18,339 bases of DNA from an uncultured Christensenellaceae bacterium (GCA_910586825.1 CAJUJF010000025.1:1-18339), one strand, 5' to 3'. Positions 8,726 through 16,577 are shown, counted from the stretch's first letter. Numbers and translations are program-made. The notes: generated by a model from the letters alone, not told the origin.

Positions 8726-9928
8726 TTAAGAATGGCAGATACGAAATCCGGCTTGCGTCAGTTTTTCTTTGATCTGAGCGATGTGTTCGAAATTGCGCGT
8801 TTCGATGTCGATCCGAAGGAAGCAGCCGATGACCGCGCTTCCCGCTTGCGCGTGCTCGTGGTGTACGCCCGTGACGTTTGCGCCGCAGCCGGCGATGATC
8901 TGCGAAACTTCCACGAGCTGACCGGGTTTGTCGAGCAGTTCGATATTCAGCGTGCATTGCCTTCCGCTCATGATCAGCCCGCGCATGACGACGCGGTTCA
9001 TGATCGTAACGTCGATGTTTCCGCCGGAAATCAGACAGCACACTTTTTTGCCTTTCAGTTCGGGGAGTTTCCCCGCGAGTACTGCGGCGAGCGGCGTCGC
9101 GCCCGCGCCTTCGGCAACGATTTTTTCTTTTTCGATCAGCGCGAGAATGGCGGTTGCGATCTCGTCGTCGTTTACCGTTACGATCCCGTTCACGTATTTT
9201 TTACAGTAGTCGAACGTGCATTTCCCCGGCTGTTTTACGGCGATGCCGTCCGCAATCGTCGAAACGGAGGAGAGGGATTCCACCTTTCCGTCGCGCAGAG
9301 AGTTGAGCATGCTCGGAGCGCCCGCCGCCTGTACGCCGTACACCTTCACCTTGGGGTTTACGGCTTTTACGGCAAACGCAACGCCGGAGATCAGACCGCC
9401 TCCTCCCACCGGCACGACAATCGCGTCGACGTCGACAAGCTGGGAGAGGATTTCCAAACCGATCGTGCCCTGTCCGGCAATGACGTCTTCGTCATCGAAG
9501 GGATGAATAAATACGTAACCCTGTTCTTTTTGCAGTTCGATCGCGCGGTTATACGCGTCGTCGTATACGCCGGGAACGAGGCAAATCTCCGCGCCGTATC
9601 CGCGCGTTGCTTCCACTTTGGAAATGGGCGCGCCTTCGGGCAGGCAGATCAGAGAACGGATCCCGTTTTTGCTCGCGGCGAGCGCGACGCCCTGTGCGTG
9701 GTTGCCCGCCGAACAGGCGATGACGCCTTTTTTCTTCTCTTCCGCGGACAGTCTCGAAATCTTATAATACGCGCCGCGGATTTTGAACGATCCCGTCTTT
9801 TGCAGATTTTCCGTTTTAAGATAGAGTTCGTAGTCGAACGAGAGCTTGCTCGCGCGGATCACGTCGGTCTTGTAGATCGCGTTCGAAAGAGTTGCCTGCG
9901 CGTCTTTTATCTTTTCGAGTGTCAGCAT
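8726..9928 (-). CDS. ilvA: Threonine ammonia-lyase (threonine deaminase) with ACT domain
   Basis: This 400-residue PLP fold-type II enzyme converts L-threonine to 2-oxobutanoate and ammonia, the entry to isoleucine synthesis or threonine breakdown. The PLP-binding lysine is K49 in 'TGSFKIRGA'; 'SAGNHAQG' (73-80) and the phosphate-binding glycine loop 'GGGGL' (175-179) are intact. The end (about 326-400: 'CTLNIELLDKPGQLVEVSQI') is a single ACT regulatory domain. Length and layout match the short IlvA/TdcB-type enzymes with one ACT domain rather than the ~510-residue E. coli IlvA. The start ATG has TAAGGAA upstream, and a perfect consensus promoter lies 33 bp before it. No isoleucine genes flank it, so biosynthetic and catabolic roles cannot be told apart here. 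Confidence 0.95.
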   Translation of the reverse strand: MLTLEKIKDAQATLSNAIYKTDVIRASKLSFDYELYLKTENLQKTGSFKIRGAYYKISRLSAEEKKKGVIACSAGNHAQGVALAASKNGIRSLICLPEGAPISKVEATRGYGAEICLVPGVYDDAYNRAIELQKEQGYVFIHPFDDEDVIAGQGTIGLEILSQLVDVDAIVVPVGGGGLISGVAFAVKAVNPKVKVYGVQAAGAPSMLNSLRDGKVESLSSVSTIADGIAVKQPGKCTFDYCKKYVNGIVTVNDDEIATAILALIEKEKIVAEGAGATPLAAVLAGKLPELKGKKVCCLISGGNIDVTIMNRVVMRGLIMSGRQCTLNIELLDKPGQLVEVSQIIAGCGANVTGVHHEHAQAGSAVIGCFLRIDIETRNFEHIAQIKEKLTQAGFRICHS

Positions 9929-9960
9929 AAAGATTCCTTATTCGGGCGTTATTTTATACA

Positions 9961-9989
9961 ATTATACGCAAATCACAAGGACTTGTCAA
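9961..9989 (-). promoter_or_regulatory. Consensus sigma-A promoter for ilvA-ridA
   Basis: On the minus strand it reads TTGACA (9989-9984), a 17-bp spacer, then TATAAT (9966-9961), identical to consensus with optimal spacing. The -35 and most of the spacer lie inside the last codons of gdpD. The transcript should start near 9954, giving a leader of about 26 nt. Confidence 0.9.
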
Positions 9990-10746
9990 TCATCGGCGTC
10001 CGGCTTTCTTTGAGTTGGGGAAGATAGTTCTCGAAAATGATATTGTCGCAGTATTTGCGCGCGACGGCTTCCTCTTCGGGGGAGCGTACGGTCCAACCGA
10101 GTTTCAAGCCGTGAAATTTTTCGGTGGATTTTTGCGGATAGTCCTGAAAATTGTAACTGATGAAGTCGGGCTTTACCGATTTGTTGAAACTCATGTTTTT
10201 GATCGCGCGCGCCTTGATCCGCCAGAGGGGAGAACCGTCGAAATCCGATTTTTTCGACTGCGCGGTCGCAAGCACGCCGCACGGGATTTCCGGCCGCAGG
10301 GTTTTGAATTCTTTGACGTAGAAGGGGTTGAAGCTCTGTACGGCGTATTCGCCCGCATAGCCTTCGAGCGCACGGACGATTTTTCCGATAAACGTCTTTC
10401 TGTCCGTTTTCATGTTCTTGATTTCGAGCAGCAGAGGGACTTTCCCGCCGAGCAGTTCTAAAAATTCCGAAAAGAGGGGAATCCGCTCGGCGGTGTTTTG
10501 GAGCGAAAGTGTTTTCAGTTGCTCTGCCGTCAGCGATTCCACCCTTCCGTTGCGTCCAGTCATGCGAACGAGCGTGTCGTCGTGAAAGACGACGGGAACG
10601 CCGTCTTTCGAAAGCCGTACGTCCGTTTCGATCGCATAGCCTGCTTCGATCGCTTTCAGAAAGGCGGGGACTGAGTTTTCGGGGATCCCGTTTCCGTGCA
10701 GTCCGCGGTGCGCAACGGGAAGATGATTTAAAAAGGTCTGTTTCAT
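9973..10746 (-). CDS. Glycerophosphodiester phosphodiesterase
   Basis: This 257-residue GDPD-family enzyme is of usual cytoplasmic length, with no signal peptide. It hydrolyses glycerophosphodiesters (deacylated phospholipid head groups) to glycerol-3-phosphate and an alcohol. Key residues are visible: the catalytic H13-R14 pair in 'AHRG', 'PENS' (E23), metal ligands E40 and D42 in 'ETDVRLSKDG', and the second catalytic His in 'VVFHDD' (H55). 'LLLEIKN' carries a further conserved Glu. The C-terminal codons contain the -35 box of the ilvA promoter. No Shine-Dalgarno is seen before the ATG, and the candidate -10 box is only six bases upstream, so the mRNA may be leaderless. No downstream ATG fits the family's N-terminus. 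Confidence 0.93.
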   Translation of the reverse strand: MKQTFLNHLPVAHRGLHGNGIPENSVPAFLKAIEAGYAIETDVRLSKDGVPVVFHDDTLVRMTGRNGRVESLTAEQLKTLSLQNTAERIPLFSEFLELLGGKVPLLLEIKNMKTDRKTFIGKIVRALEGYAGEYAVQSFNPFYVKEFKTLRPEIPCGVLATAQSKKSDFDGSPLWRIKARAIKNMSFNKSVKPDFISYNFQDYPQKSTEKFHGLKLGWTVRSPEEEAVARKYCDNIIFENYLPQLKESRTPMIDKSL

Positions 10747-10752
10747 AAGAAT

Positions 10753-10781
10753 ATTTTATCAAATACCGCGAAAAAATGCAA
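10753..10781 (-). promoter_or_regulatory. Putative promoter of the GDPD gene
   Basis: On the minus strand TTGCAT (10781-10776), a 17-bp spacer and TAAAAT (10758-10753) end six bases before the ATG at 10746. Transcription would start at or next to the start codon. Confidence 0.5.
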
Positions 10782-10787
10782 TAGCGG

Positions 10788-10816
10788 TTGCTATTTTTGC
10801 CGAAAATCATTATAAT
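10788..10816 (+). promoter_or_regulatory. Putative sigma-A promoter of the lepA operon
   Basis: TTGCTA (10788-10793), a 17-bp spacer and TATAAT (10811-10816). It diverges from the GDPD promoter. The predicted leader to lepA is about 145 nt. Confidence 0.65.
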
Positions 10817-10823
10817 AGAAACA

Positions 10824-10938
10824 AAAAAACTTGCCTGCAAGGTTTTTTGAAACGCCGTGTTCTGAATATGAACGCGGTATTTCGCGAAAAAACGGCGGCG
10901 CGCAGGCGATGCAAGGGATCTTTTTCGGTCTGCCTTGC
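10824..10938 (+). promoter_or_regulatory. Structured leader of lepA with alternative pairing
   Basis: Right at the predicted transcript start, A-rich sequence, CTTG-CCTG-CAAG and six T can form a 5'-terminal hairpin (about 10824-10848). Further on, GCAAGG (10911-10916) can pair with CCTTGC (10933-10938). The GCAAGG of the first hairpin (10837-10842) could pair with the same CCTTGC instead. A switch is only a possibility; no known riboswitch is recognised. Confidence 0.3.
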
Positions 10939-10968
10939 CGCGTTATTCTCCGATCAAGGAAAAAAGTT

Positions 10969-12783
10969 ATGTCCAAACCCAGCAAATATTTACGTAATTT
11001 CTGCATTATCGCGCACATCGATCACGGCAAAAGCACGATTGCCGACCGCATTATGGAGCTCACCGGACAGGTGAGCAAGCGGGATATGGAAGAACAGCTT
11101 CTCGACAGCATGGATATCGAGCGGGAGCGGGGGATCACCATCAAGCTCACGCCCGTCAGAATGTTCTATACCGCGCTCGACGGAAACGAATACGAATTCA
11201 ACCTGATCGATACGCCCGGTCACGTAGACTTTACTTACGAGGTCAGCCGTTCCCTCGCCGCGTGCGAGGGGGCGATTTTGGTTGTGGATTCGACGCAGGG
11301 CGTGGAGGCGCAGACGCTTGCCAACGTCTATCTCGCGCTCGAAAACAATCTCGAAATCGTTCCCGTTCTCAATAAAATCGACCTGCTTTCCTCTCGGATC
11401 GAGGAGACGAAAGCGGAGATCGAAGAGGTCATCGGGTTGGACGCTTCCGAAGCGCCCTGCGTTTCCGCAAAAGAGGGGACGAACATCCGCGATATTCTGG
11501 AAGCGGTCGTCAAACTCGTGCCGCCGCCCGACGGCGATACCGAAGCGCCGCTCTCCGCGTTGATTTTCGACAGTTATTACGACAACTATAAGGGCGTCAT
11601 TCTCTTCGTGCGCATCAAAGACGGTTGCGTGAAAGTAGGGGACAAAATCAGGACCTTTCTTTCCGAACGCACTTATGACGTGACGGAAGTCGGCGCGTTC
11701 GCGCCTCATTTGCAGCCGAAGTCTTCCCTTTCGGCGGGGGAAGTCGGGTATATCGCGGCGAGTATCAAGTCGATCGAAGACGTCGCCGTGGGCGATACGG
11801 TGACTTCCGCGTCCAACCCCGCGCCCGCGCCTCTGCCCGGATATAAAAAAGTTCAGCCCGTCGTGTTCTGCGGGATTTATCCGCTCGACGGCAGTAAATT
11901 TCTCGACTTGAAAGAGGCGATCCTGAAACTGAAACTCAACGACGCCGCGTTGATTTTCGAACCGGACAGTTCGGTTGCGCTGGGGTTCGGTTTCCGTTGC
12001 GGCTTTTTGGGGCTGCTGCACATGGAGATCGTGCAGGAGCGGATCGAACGAGAGTTCAACCTCGACATCATCACGACCGCGCCGTCCGTTTCCTACCTCG
12101 TGCATAAGACGGACGGGACGGATCTTTACGTGGACAATCCTTCCCATCTTCCGCCGCCGTCCGATATCGAGAGCATGGAAGAACCCATCGTAAAAGCGGA
12201 AATCTATTCCCCGCCCGATTATCTCGGCGCGATCATGGATCTGTGTCAGGATAAGCGCGGCGCGTTCAAGGATATGACCTATCTCGACGAACGCCGCGTG
12301 AAGCTCGAATACCGCCTGCCGCTCAACGAGATCGTGTACGATTTCTTTGACGAGTTGAAGAGCCGCACCAAGGGATACGCGAGCTTCGATTACGAGATCG
12401 CGGGGTATGAAAAGAGCAAACTCGTGAAGCTGGATATTCTGCTCAACGGCGACGCGTGCGACGCGCTTTCGACAATCGTACACGAAGACCGCGCATATTC
12501 GCGCGGAAGAACACTTTGCGAAAACTTGAAAGACGCGATCCCCCGCCAACTTTTCGAGATCCCCGTGCAAGCGGCGATCGGCGGAAAGATCATTGCCCGC
12601 GAAACGGTCAAGGCGGTCCGGAAGGACGTGCTTGCCAAGTGTTACGGCGGCGATATTACGCGGAAAAAGAAACTGCTCGAAAAGCAGAAAGAGGGCAAAA
12701 AACGCATGCGGCAGGTCGGTTCCGTAGAAGTTCCGAGCGAAGTGTTCATGGAAATTTTGAAGACGAACAAGGACAAGAAGTGA
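10969..12783 (+). CDS. lepA: Elongation factor 4 (LepA), ribosome-associated GTPase
   Basis: This 604-residue translational GTPase has the usual LepA length. G motifs are intact: P-loop 'AHIDHGKST' (15-23), switch I 'ERERGITIK' (51-59), 'DTPGHVD' (81-87) and 'NKID' (135-138). EF4-specific C-terminal sequence includes 'YDNYKGVILF', 'GFRCGFLGLLHMEI', and a basic end with 'GGDITRKKKLLEKQKEGKKRMRQ'-like composition that fits its tRNA-contacting domain. LepA acts on ribosomes in initiation/elongation quality control. The frame is open 46 codons further upstream. The ATG at 10969 is chosen because AAGGA lies eight bases before it and the protein then begins at the family's usual N-terminus. It is followed by an MGMT-like gene and hemW on the same strand, probably one operon. 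Confidence 0.97.
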   Translation: MSKPSKYLRNFCIIAHIDHGKSTIADRIMELTGQVSKRDMEEQLLDSMDIERERGITIKLTPVRMFYTALDGNEYEFNLIDTPGHVDFTYEVSRSLAACEGAILVVDSTQGVEAQTLANVYLALENNLEIVPVLNKIDLLSSRIEETKAEIEEVIGLDASEAPCVSAKEGTNIRDILEAVVKLVPPPDGDTEAPLSALIFDSYYDNYKGVILFVRIKDGCVKVGDKIRTFLSERTYDVTEVGAFAPHLQPKSSLSAGEVGYIAASIKSIEDVAVGDTVTSASNPAPAPLPGYKKVQPVVFCGIYPLDGSKFLDLKEAILKLKLNDAALIFEPDSSVALGFGFRCGFLGLLHMEIVQERIEREFNLDIITTAPSVSYLVHKTDGTDLYVDNPSHLPPPSDIESMEEPIVKAEIYSPPDYLGAIMDLCQDKRGAFKDMTYLDERRVKLEYRLPLNEIVYDFFDELKSRTKGYASFDYEIAGYEKSKLVKLDILLNGDACDALSTIVHEDRAYSRGRTLCENLKDAIPRQLFEIPVQAAIGGKIIARETVKAVRKDVLAKCYGGDITRKKKLLEKQKEGKKRMRQVGSVEVPSEVFMEILKTNKDKK

Positions 12784-12810
12784 ACGGCACCGGCGCAGAC
12801 GGGGGGTTCG

Positions 12811-13113
12811 ATGAAATTTGACGAAAGCGTTTACGAATATCTGAAAACGGTTCCGCGCGGCGCCGTCGTCACTTACGGGATGGTCGCCCGGGCGATCGGG
12901 CGTCCCCGTGCGGCGCGGCAGGTGGGCAACGCGTTGCATCGGAACCCGTATCCGGTCGTCGTTCCCTGTCACCGCGTCGTGAACCGCGAAGGGCGGCTTG
13001 CGCCCGCGTTCGCGTTCGGCGGTTGGGAAGCGCAGGCCGCGCTTCTCCGCGCCGAGGGCGTGGAGGCGGCGGACGGTTACGTCGATCTCGAAAAATATCT
13101 GTTCAGAGGGTGA
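12811..13113 (+). CDS. MGMT/ATL-family DNA alkylation protein, active-site Cys kept
   Basis: This 100-residue protein corresponds to the C-terminal DNA-binding/active-site domain of O6-alkylguanine-DNA alkyltransferases, without the N-terminal RNase H-like domain. 'VPRGAVVTYGMVA' matches the start of the helix-turn-helix domain. 'GNALHRNPYPVVVPCHRVV' carries the PCHRV motif with Cys53, followed by 'GRLA..FAFGG'. Length fits the alkyltransferase-like (ATL, YbaZ/COG3695) group, where Cys is usually Trp. Here Cys is present, so true methyl transfer is possible though unproven. The start ATG has a G-rich site just upstream. It begins 27 bp after lepA and ends two bases before hemW, so it sits inside the lepA-hemW operon. 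Confidence 0.88.
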   Translation: MKFDESVYEYLKTVPRGAVVTYGMVARAIGRPRAARQVGNALHRNPYPVVVPCHRVVNREGRLAPAFAFGGWEAQAALLRAEGVEAADGYVDLEKYLFRG

Positions 13114-13115
13114 AT

Positions 13116-14219
13116 ATGGCGGGGATTTATTTACACATTCCGTTTTGCAGACATAAATGCACCTATTGCGATTTTACTTCTTTTCCCAACCGGCTGAATT
13201 TTGCCGAAGCGTACATGGCGTGCCTTTATAAGGAAATCGAAAAGCGCGGCGAAGAGTTGAAGGAGAGGACGTTCGACACCGTGTACTTCGGCGGCGGTAC
13301 GCCTTCCGTGATCGATCCGAATTACATATACGGCGCGATGAAAAAGATCGCGCAGTGTTTCCGTCTTGCGAAAGACGCGGAAATCACGATCGAAATGAAC
13401 CCCGGCACCGTGAACGAAGAGAAAATCGCCGTATACAAACGCGCGGGAATCAACCGTTTTTCCGTTGGCTTACAGACGGCGATCGACGCGCAGCTTGAAA
13501 ATTTGGGCAGGATCCATAACGTGCGCGATTATCTGTACTGCGCGTCCCTTTTGAAAGGCGAAAATTTTTCGGCGGACATCATGCTCGGACTCAAAGGGCA
13601 GACGGAAGAGGACGTCCGCAAGACGGTGGAAATCGCCGCGGGGAGCGGGGCGACACATATTTCCATGTACGCGCTCACGCCGGAGGACGGAACGCCGATT
13701 TACACCGATTACCTCAACGGCGAACTGCCCGATGCGGACGAGGTCGCCGCGCTCTACGACTACGGCAGGGCGTTGCTGGCGGAAAAGGGATACGCCCGAT
13801 ACGAAGTGAGCAATTTCGCGCGTAAGGGCTATGAAAGCAGACACAATTTGAACTATTGGCGGCGGGGGGAGTATATCGGATTCGGCGTATCGGCAAGTTC
13901 GTTCATCGGCGGGCGCCGTCTGACGAATACGCTCGATCTGGACGAATACATCAAATGCATCCTTTCCGGATTTCTGCCCGTGGTGGACAGCGCGGAAGTT
14001 TCGCGGGAGGATGCGAAGTTCGAATTCGTGATGCTTGCGCTCCGAACGGCGGAGGGGCTATCCGCGGAGAAATACCGCAAGGAGTTCGAGACCGATTGGA
14101 AAGAAGATTTTTCGAAAGCGTACGCCAGGACGGCGAAATATCTGGAAGAGAAAGACGGGCGCGCCCGTATCTGCGACGAATATCTGTTCGTACAGAACAC
14201 AATTTTGTCGGAATATTGA
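13116..14219 (+). CDS. hemW: Radical SAM heme chaperone HemW
   Basis: This 367-residue protein has normal HemW length (HemN-like, formerly 'oxygen-independent coproporphyrinogen III oxidase-like'). The radical SAM cluster motif CxxxCxxC is C11-C15-C18 in 'CRHKCTYC', followed by 'FGGGTPS' and 'MNPGTV' for SAM binding. 'RFSVGLQT' and 'HNLNYW' are family hallmarks. HemW binds heme and an [4Fe-4S] cluster and passes heme to membrane target proteins; it lacks the extra Cys of true HemN. ATG at 13116 is used (GAGGG just upstream) because the family starts right before 'IYLHIPFC'; the frame is open further 5' only as an overlap with the preceding gene. It is the last gene of the operon, before a strong terminator. 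Confidence 0.96.
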   Translation: MAGIYLHIPFCRHKCTYCDFTSFPNRLNFAEAYMACLYKEIEKRGEELKERTFDTVYFGGGTPSVIDPNYIYGAMKKIAQCFRLAKDAEITIEMNPGTVNEEKIAVYKRAGINRFSVGLQTAIDAQLENLGRIHNVRDYLYCASLLKGENFSADIMLGLKGQTEEDVRKTVEIAAGSGATHISMYALTPEDGTPIYTDYLNGELPDADEVAALYDYGRALLAEKGYARYEVSNFARKGYESRHNLNYWRRGEYIGFGVSASSFIGGRRLTNTLDLDEYIKCILSGFLPVVDSAEVSREDAKFEFVMLALRTAEGLSAEKYRKEFETDWKEDFSKAYARTAKYLEEKDGRARICDEYLFVQNTILSEY

Positions 14220-14229
14220 AACGTAAAAC

Positions 14230-14262
14230 AACCCCCGAACGAAGATTCGTTCGGGGGTTTGT
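14230..14262. terminator. Bidirectional terminator between hemW and a convergent gene
   Basis: The long perfect stem AACCCCCGAACGA / TCGTTCGGGGGTT has a tiny loop. T-rich sequence follows on the plus strand and TTTTACGT on the minus strand. It serves hemW and the gene ending at 14265. Confidence 0.9.
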
Positions 14263-14264
14263 GT

Positions 14265-15137
14265 TTACCAGAGTTTATCGGGATCGAACCCGCTCATCTG
14301 CACGACTTCGAAATACTTCGAACGGGCGATGTCCCGCGGCACGACGACCGCGCCGCCGTTGGAGTCGATATCCAACCCGAAATTGTAAAACGCCTGCCAT
14401 ACGATGTGCGCGCATTGCGTTTTTTTCGCCGTCCGTCCGTTTTTGCATTGGTCTTTGGGGGACAGCACGCCCACGGTCAGATCGTAGGGGATTCCGATCA
14501 GATTTTCCGCCGCCGCGTCCGCCACTTTTTCGGGGTCGACGTCTTCGCGGTATTCCGCTTTCAGCCGCAGAACTATGAAGTTGGAAGAGTTGAGAAACCA
14601 TTTCAGACTTCCGATTCCGCTCGGCTCGCTCGGGGTAAAGGATTCGATCGTGGTTCCGAGCCGCGGATTCAGAACGATCGCCGCATGACCGTTTCTCCAA
14701 CCGAACGTGTGACAGGCGGACGAGAGAATGATATCGCCCTTTTTAAGGGTCGCGGCGGGGGCGGAGTGTCCGTCGGCGAATCTGTCGTGCGGGGTCGTGA
14801 CCGCCTCCATATTGTGTTCGATTTCGCCGCGATAGAAAAATTCGTCCTGAAATTCTTTGAGCTTTTCCGCAAAGTCTTCGTACGTTTTCAGTTCGTCGAG
14901 CGCAGGCCGTCCCAAGCCCGTCTGACGGAACAGAGCGTCGTAATTCTCGTCCGTCCAATCTTCGGCTTGCGCGAGTTGGGTAAGATCGGTTTTCGGGTAG
15001 TCGGGAACAAACCGCGCGGAACGTTCGCATGCGATGCTGCACGCCAATAAAGCGGTTGCCGTACATGCCAGAAATATCAGGATGCCGAGCAACACGGAAA
15101 GAATTCTGATTCTTTTTCCGTACACGTTCTTTCGCAT
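14265..15137 (-). CDS. Membrane-anchored YiiX/NlpC-P60-like (permuted papain-fold) hydrolase
   Basis: This 290-residue protein has an N-terminal hydrophobic segment (about 11-33, ILSVLLGILIFLACTATALL). It may be a lipoprotein signal ending at Cys33 (LLAC) or a plain signal anchor. Residues ~130-260 match the circularly permuted papain fold of YiiX/YebB-like proteins: 'LKKGDIILSS', then the His of 'GHAAIVLN' (H151), and later the catalytic Cys in 'TQCAHIVWQAF' (C242), with a 'VVPRDI' end. Such enzymes act on peptides or amide/ester bonds at the cell envelope; the substrate here cannot be told. The middle (about 50-105) is an acidic helical region with no recognised domain. It is transcribed from a near-perfect promoter about 75 bp upstream; GGAG precedes the ATG. 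Confidence 0.8.
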   Translation of the reverse strand: MRKNVYGKRIRILSVLLGILIFLACTATALLACSIACERSARFVPDYPKTDLTQLAQAEDWTDENYDALFRQTGLGRPALDELKTYEDFAEKLKEFQDEFFYRGEIEHNMEAVTTPHDRFADGHSAPAATLKKGDIILSSACHTFGWRNGHAAIVLNPRLGTTIESFTPSEPSGIGSLKWFLNSSNFIVLRLKAEYREDVDPEKVADAAAENLIGIPYDLTVGVLSPKDQCKNGRTAKKTQCAHIVWQAFYNFGLDIDSNGGAVVVPRDIARSKYFEVVQMSGFDPDKLW

Positions 15138-15214
15138 GGTCGTATCTCCGGTCTCTTTCGCAGCGATCGAAGCGCCGTCCGGAAACCTTGCGGGAAAGTT
15201 GTTCCACTTTAATC

Positions 15215-15242
15215 ATTATACCATATTCCGTCGATTTGTCAA
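15215..15242 (-). promoter_or_regulatory. Consensus sigma-A promoter of the YiiX-like gene
   Basis: On the minus strand TTGACA (15242-15237), a 16-bp spacer and TATAAT (15220-15215) occur with TG one base before the -10 (extended -10). The leader is about 70 nt. Confidence 0.88.
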
Positions 15243-15248
15243 GCCCAG

Positions 15249-15276
15249 TAAAAAAACCGCCCGTGCAGGGCGGTTT
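15249..15276 (-). terminator. Terminator of the lipoprotein gene
   Basis: The stem ACCGCCC / GGGCGGT (15256-15262 and 15268-15274) has a 5-nt loop and is followed on the minus strand by seven T. It lies just after the stop codon at 15283. Confidence 0.88.
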
Positions 15277-15282
15277 CGTCGC

Positions 15283-15936
15283 TTAGTTTTCTCTGCGGGC
15301 AAGGACTTCGCCGGTTTCGCTGTTCAAAAGCAGAGAGATCGTTTTTCCGTCGGTGTCCACAATCCCGACGTAATAGTAATTGGTGTTCCGTCTCAGTAGC
15401 CGCACGTAAAATTCTCCGAAAAATTTTCCGTTTCTCGTCATGCGGGCAACGGTGTCTTTTTCTTTCTTCAAAGCAAAGTCGAGCGCCTCGTCGACGGAGA
15501 TCGTGTTTTCGTTTTTGACGGAAGTCGCGGTCAGCTCCCGTTCGCCGCCGTCCCAGACGATGCGCATCGTCACGCTCGTTTCGGGGAACGCCTCTACGGT
15601 CTGCGAATAAAAGTAATCGCCGCGCGTGTTCCGGAAAGAGGTCTCGCCGCCCCAATCCTTTTCTCCTTTCACGTAAACTTCGTATCCGCCCGCGGCGCGT
15701 TCTTTGGGGATCAGCGAAATTTCCGCGATCTTGCCCGTGGGGCAGGCGATGCCGTCCGAGGCGTAGGGGTATTCGCGCGAGGTGCAGTTTAGCGTTACGG
15801 TAAAATCTTCCGTTTCGGCGCAAAAAATATCTTCGCGCGCTTCCGAAATGTGATCGGTGTAATCGTAACCGCCGCATGCGGTAAGCGCCGGCAGCAGCGC
15901 GCCGAGCAGAACCAGACTTAAACAAGATTTTTTCAT
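15283..15936 (-). CDS. Putative lipoprotein of unknown function
   Basis: The protein has 217 residues. The N-terminus is a classic lipoprotein signal (MKKSCLSLVLLGALLPALTAC): basic start, hydrophobic core and lipobox LTAC with Cys21 as lipidation site, then GG. The mature part is predicted to sit on the outer face of the membrane and is beta-rich. Its end ('VGIVDTDGKTISLLLNSETGEVL') looks like a PepSY/YpeB-type strand-helix-strand segment, but this is a weak resemblance. No function is assigned. No Shine-Dalgarno can be found in the 20 bases before the ATG and no clear promoter follows. The DNA immediately upstream becomes phage-like within about 50 bp, so its natural control region may have been lost. 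Confidence 0.8.
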   Translation of the reverse strand: MKKSCLSLVLLGALLPALTACGGYDYTDHISEAREDIFCAETEDFTVTLNCTSREYPYASDGIACPTGKIAEISLIPKERAAGGYEVYVKGEKDWGGETSFRNTRGDYFYSQTVEAFPETSVTMRIVWDGGERELTATSVKNENTISVDEALDFALKKEKDTVARMTRNGKFFGEFYVRLLRRNTNYYYVGIVDTDGKTISLLLNSETGEVLARREN

Positions 15937-15986
15937 GGTAATAGATATATGAAAAATTGCGTCGAATCATGACTTTATTTTCTTGA

Positions 15987-16577
15987 TTGTTGTTCTACAA
16001 TAGGCTCCAGAGCACCAAAGAGGGCGATGGTGCGGAGAATGACAACATCGAACTCGGATTCAAAAAGACGATTGAACATATCGCCTTTATGAAAGAGTTT
16101 ACCATCACAAAGGAGATGGCGGACGACGCAAAATTTGGTATGGGTACAAATATGAAAGCAAAGCCTAAGGGCTTTGTCCGTGCGTACTACAAGACCCGTA
16201 CCAAGCTCGCGGCGTGGGCTCTCGCACACGCGACCGATTCCGAGGGTAAATTCAACAAGGCACTCGTTGACCTCACCACGGGCGACGGTAAGCCTGTTTT
16301 CCATTCGGCGCACCCGTTCAAACAAGACAAGTTCAAAAGCAAGACGCAGAGCAACTTTTTCTTTAAGAAAGGGATTTGCGCGGACACCGCCGCGTTTGAA
16401 AAGGCTCTCGGACAGCTCGCAAACAAAATGCGCAACTTTAAGGACGAGAACGGCGAGACGCTGGAATATGTGCCCGACACGCTCATTTTGCCGTGCAACA
16501 GACCCGACCTCGAACAGATTGCCAAAAAGGTTATCGGCTCGGAGAGAACTACGGGAACGGACTACCTCGGTTTATAA
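15987..16577 (+). pseudogene. Phage major capsid (Mu gpT-like) fragment
   Basis: An open frame of 196 codons starts after a stop with a TTG and no ribosome site, so it is probably an internal gene piece. The sequence looks like a tailed-phage major head protein: 'STKEGDGAENDN', 'HIAFMKEFTITKEMADDAKFG', 'DGKPVFHSAHPF' (compare the F-x-x-x-HP/H-x-H motif of such coat proteins), and 'DTLILPCNRPDLEQIAKKVIGSE'. Typical members are about 300 residues. Here both ends are missing, and the frame stops soon after 'ERTTGTDY', where homologs would continue. It would form the icosahedral shell if intact. It directly abuts the DGR target gene, although capsid and tail-tip genes normally lie many genes apart, which points to a deletion. 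Confidence 0.65.

Noticed and set aside
10831..10968. 46-codon upstream extension of lepA
   Set aside because: No ribosome site at its start and not part of the family; AAGGA at 10956-10960 supports the ATG at 10969.
10990..12972. 660-codon minus-strand frame opposite lepA
   Set aside because: lepA on the plus strand is unmistakable; the antisense product is Arg/His/Phe-rich with no known domain.
13023..13115. Upstream extension of hemW into the MGMT-like gene
   Set aside because: HemW homologs begin just before the IYLHIPFC motif; ATG 13116 has a ribosome site.
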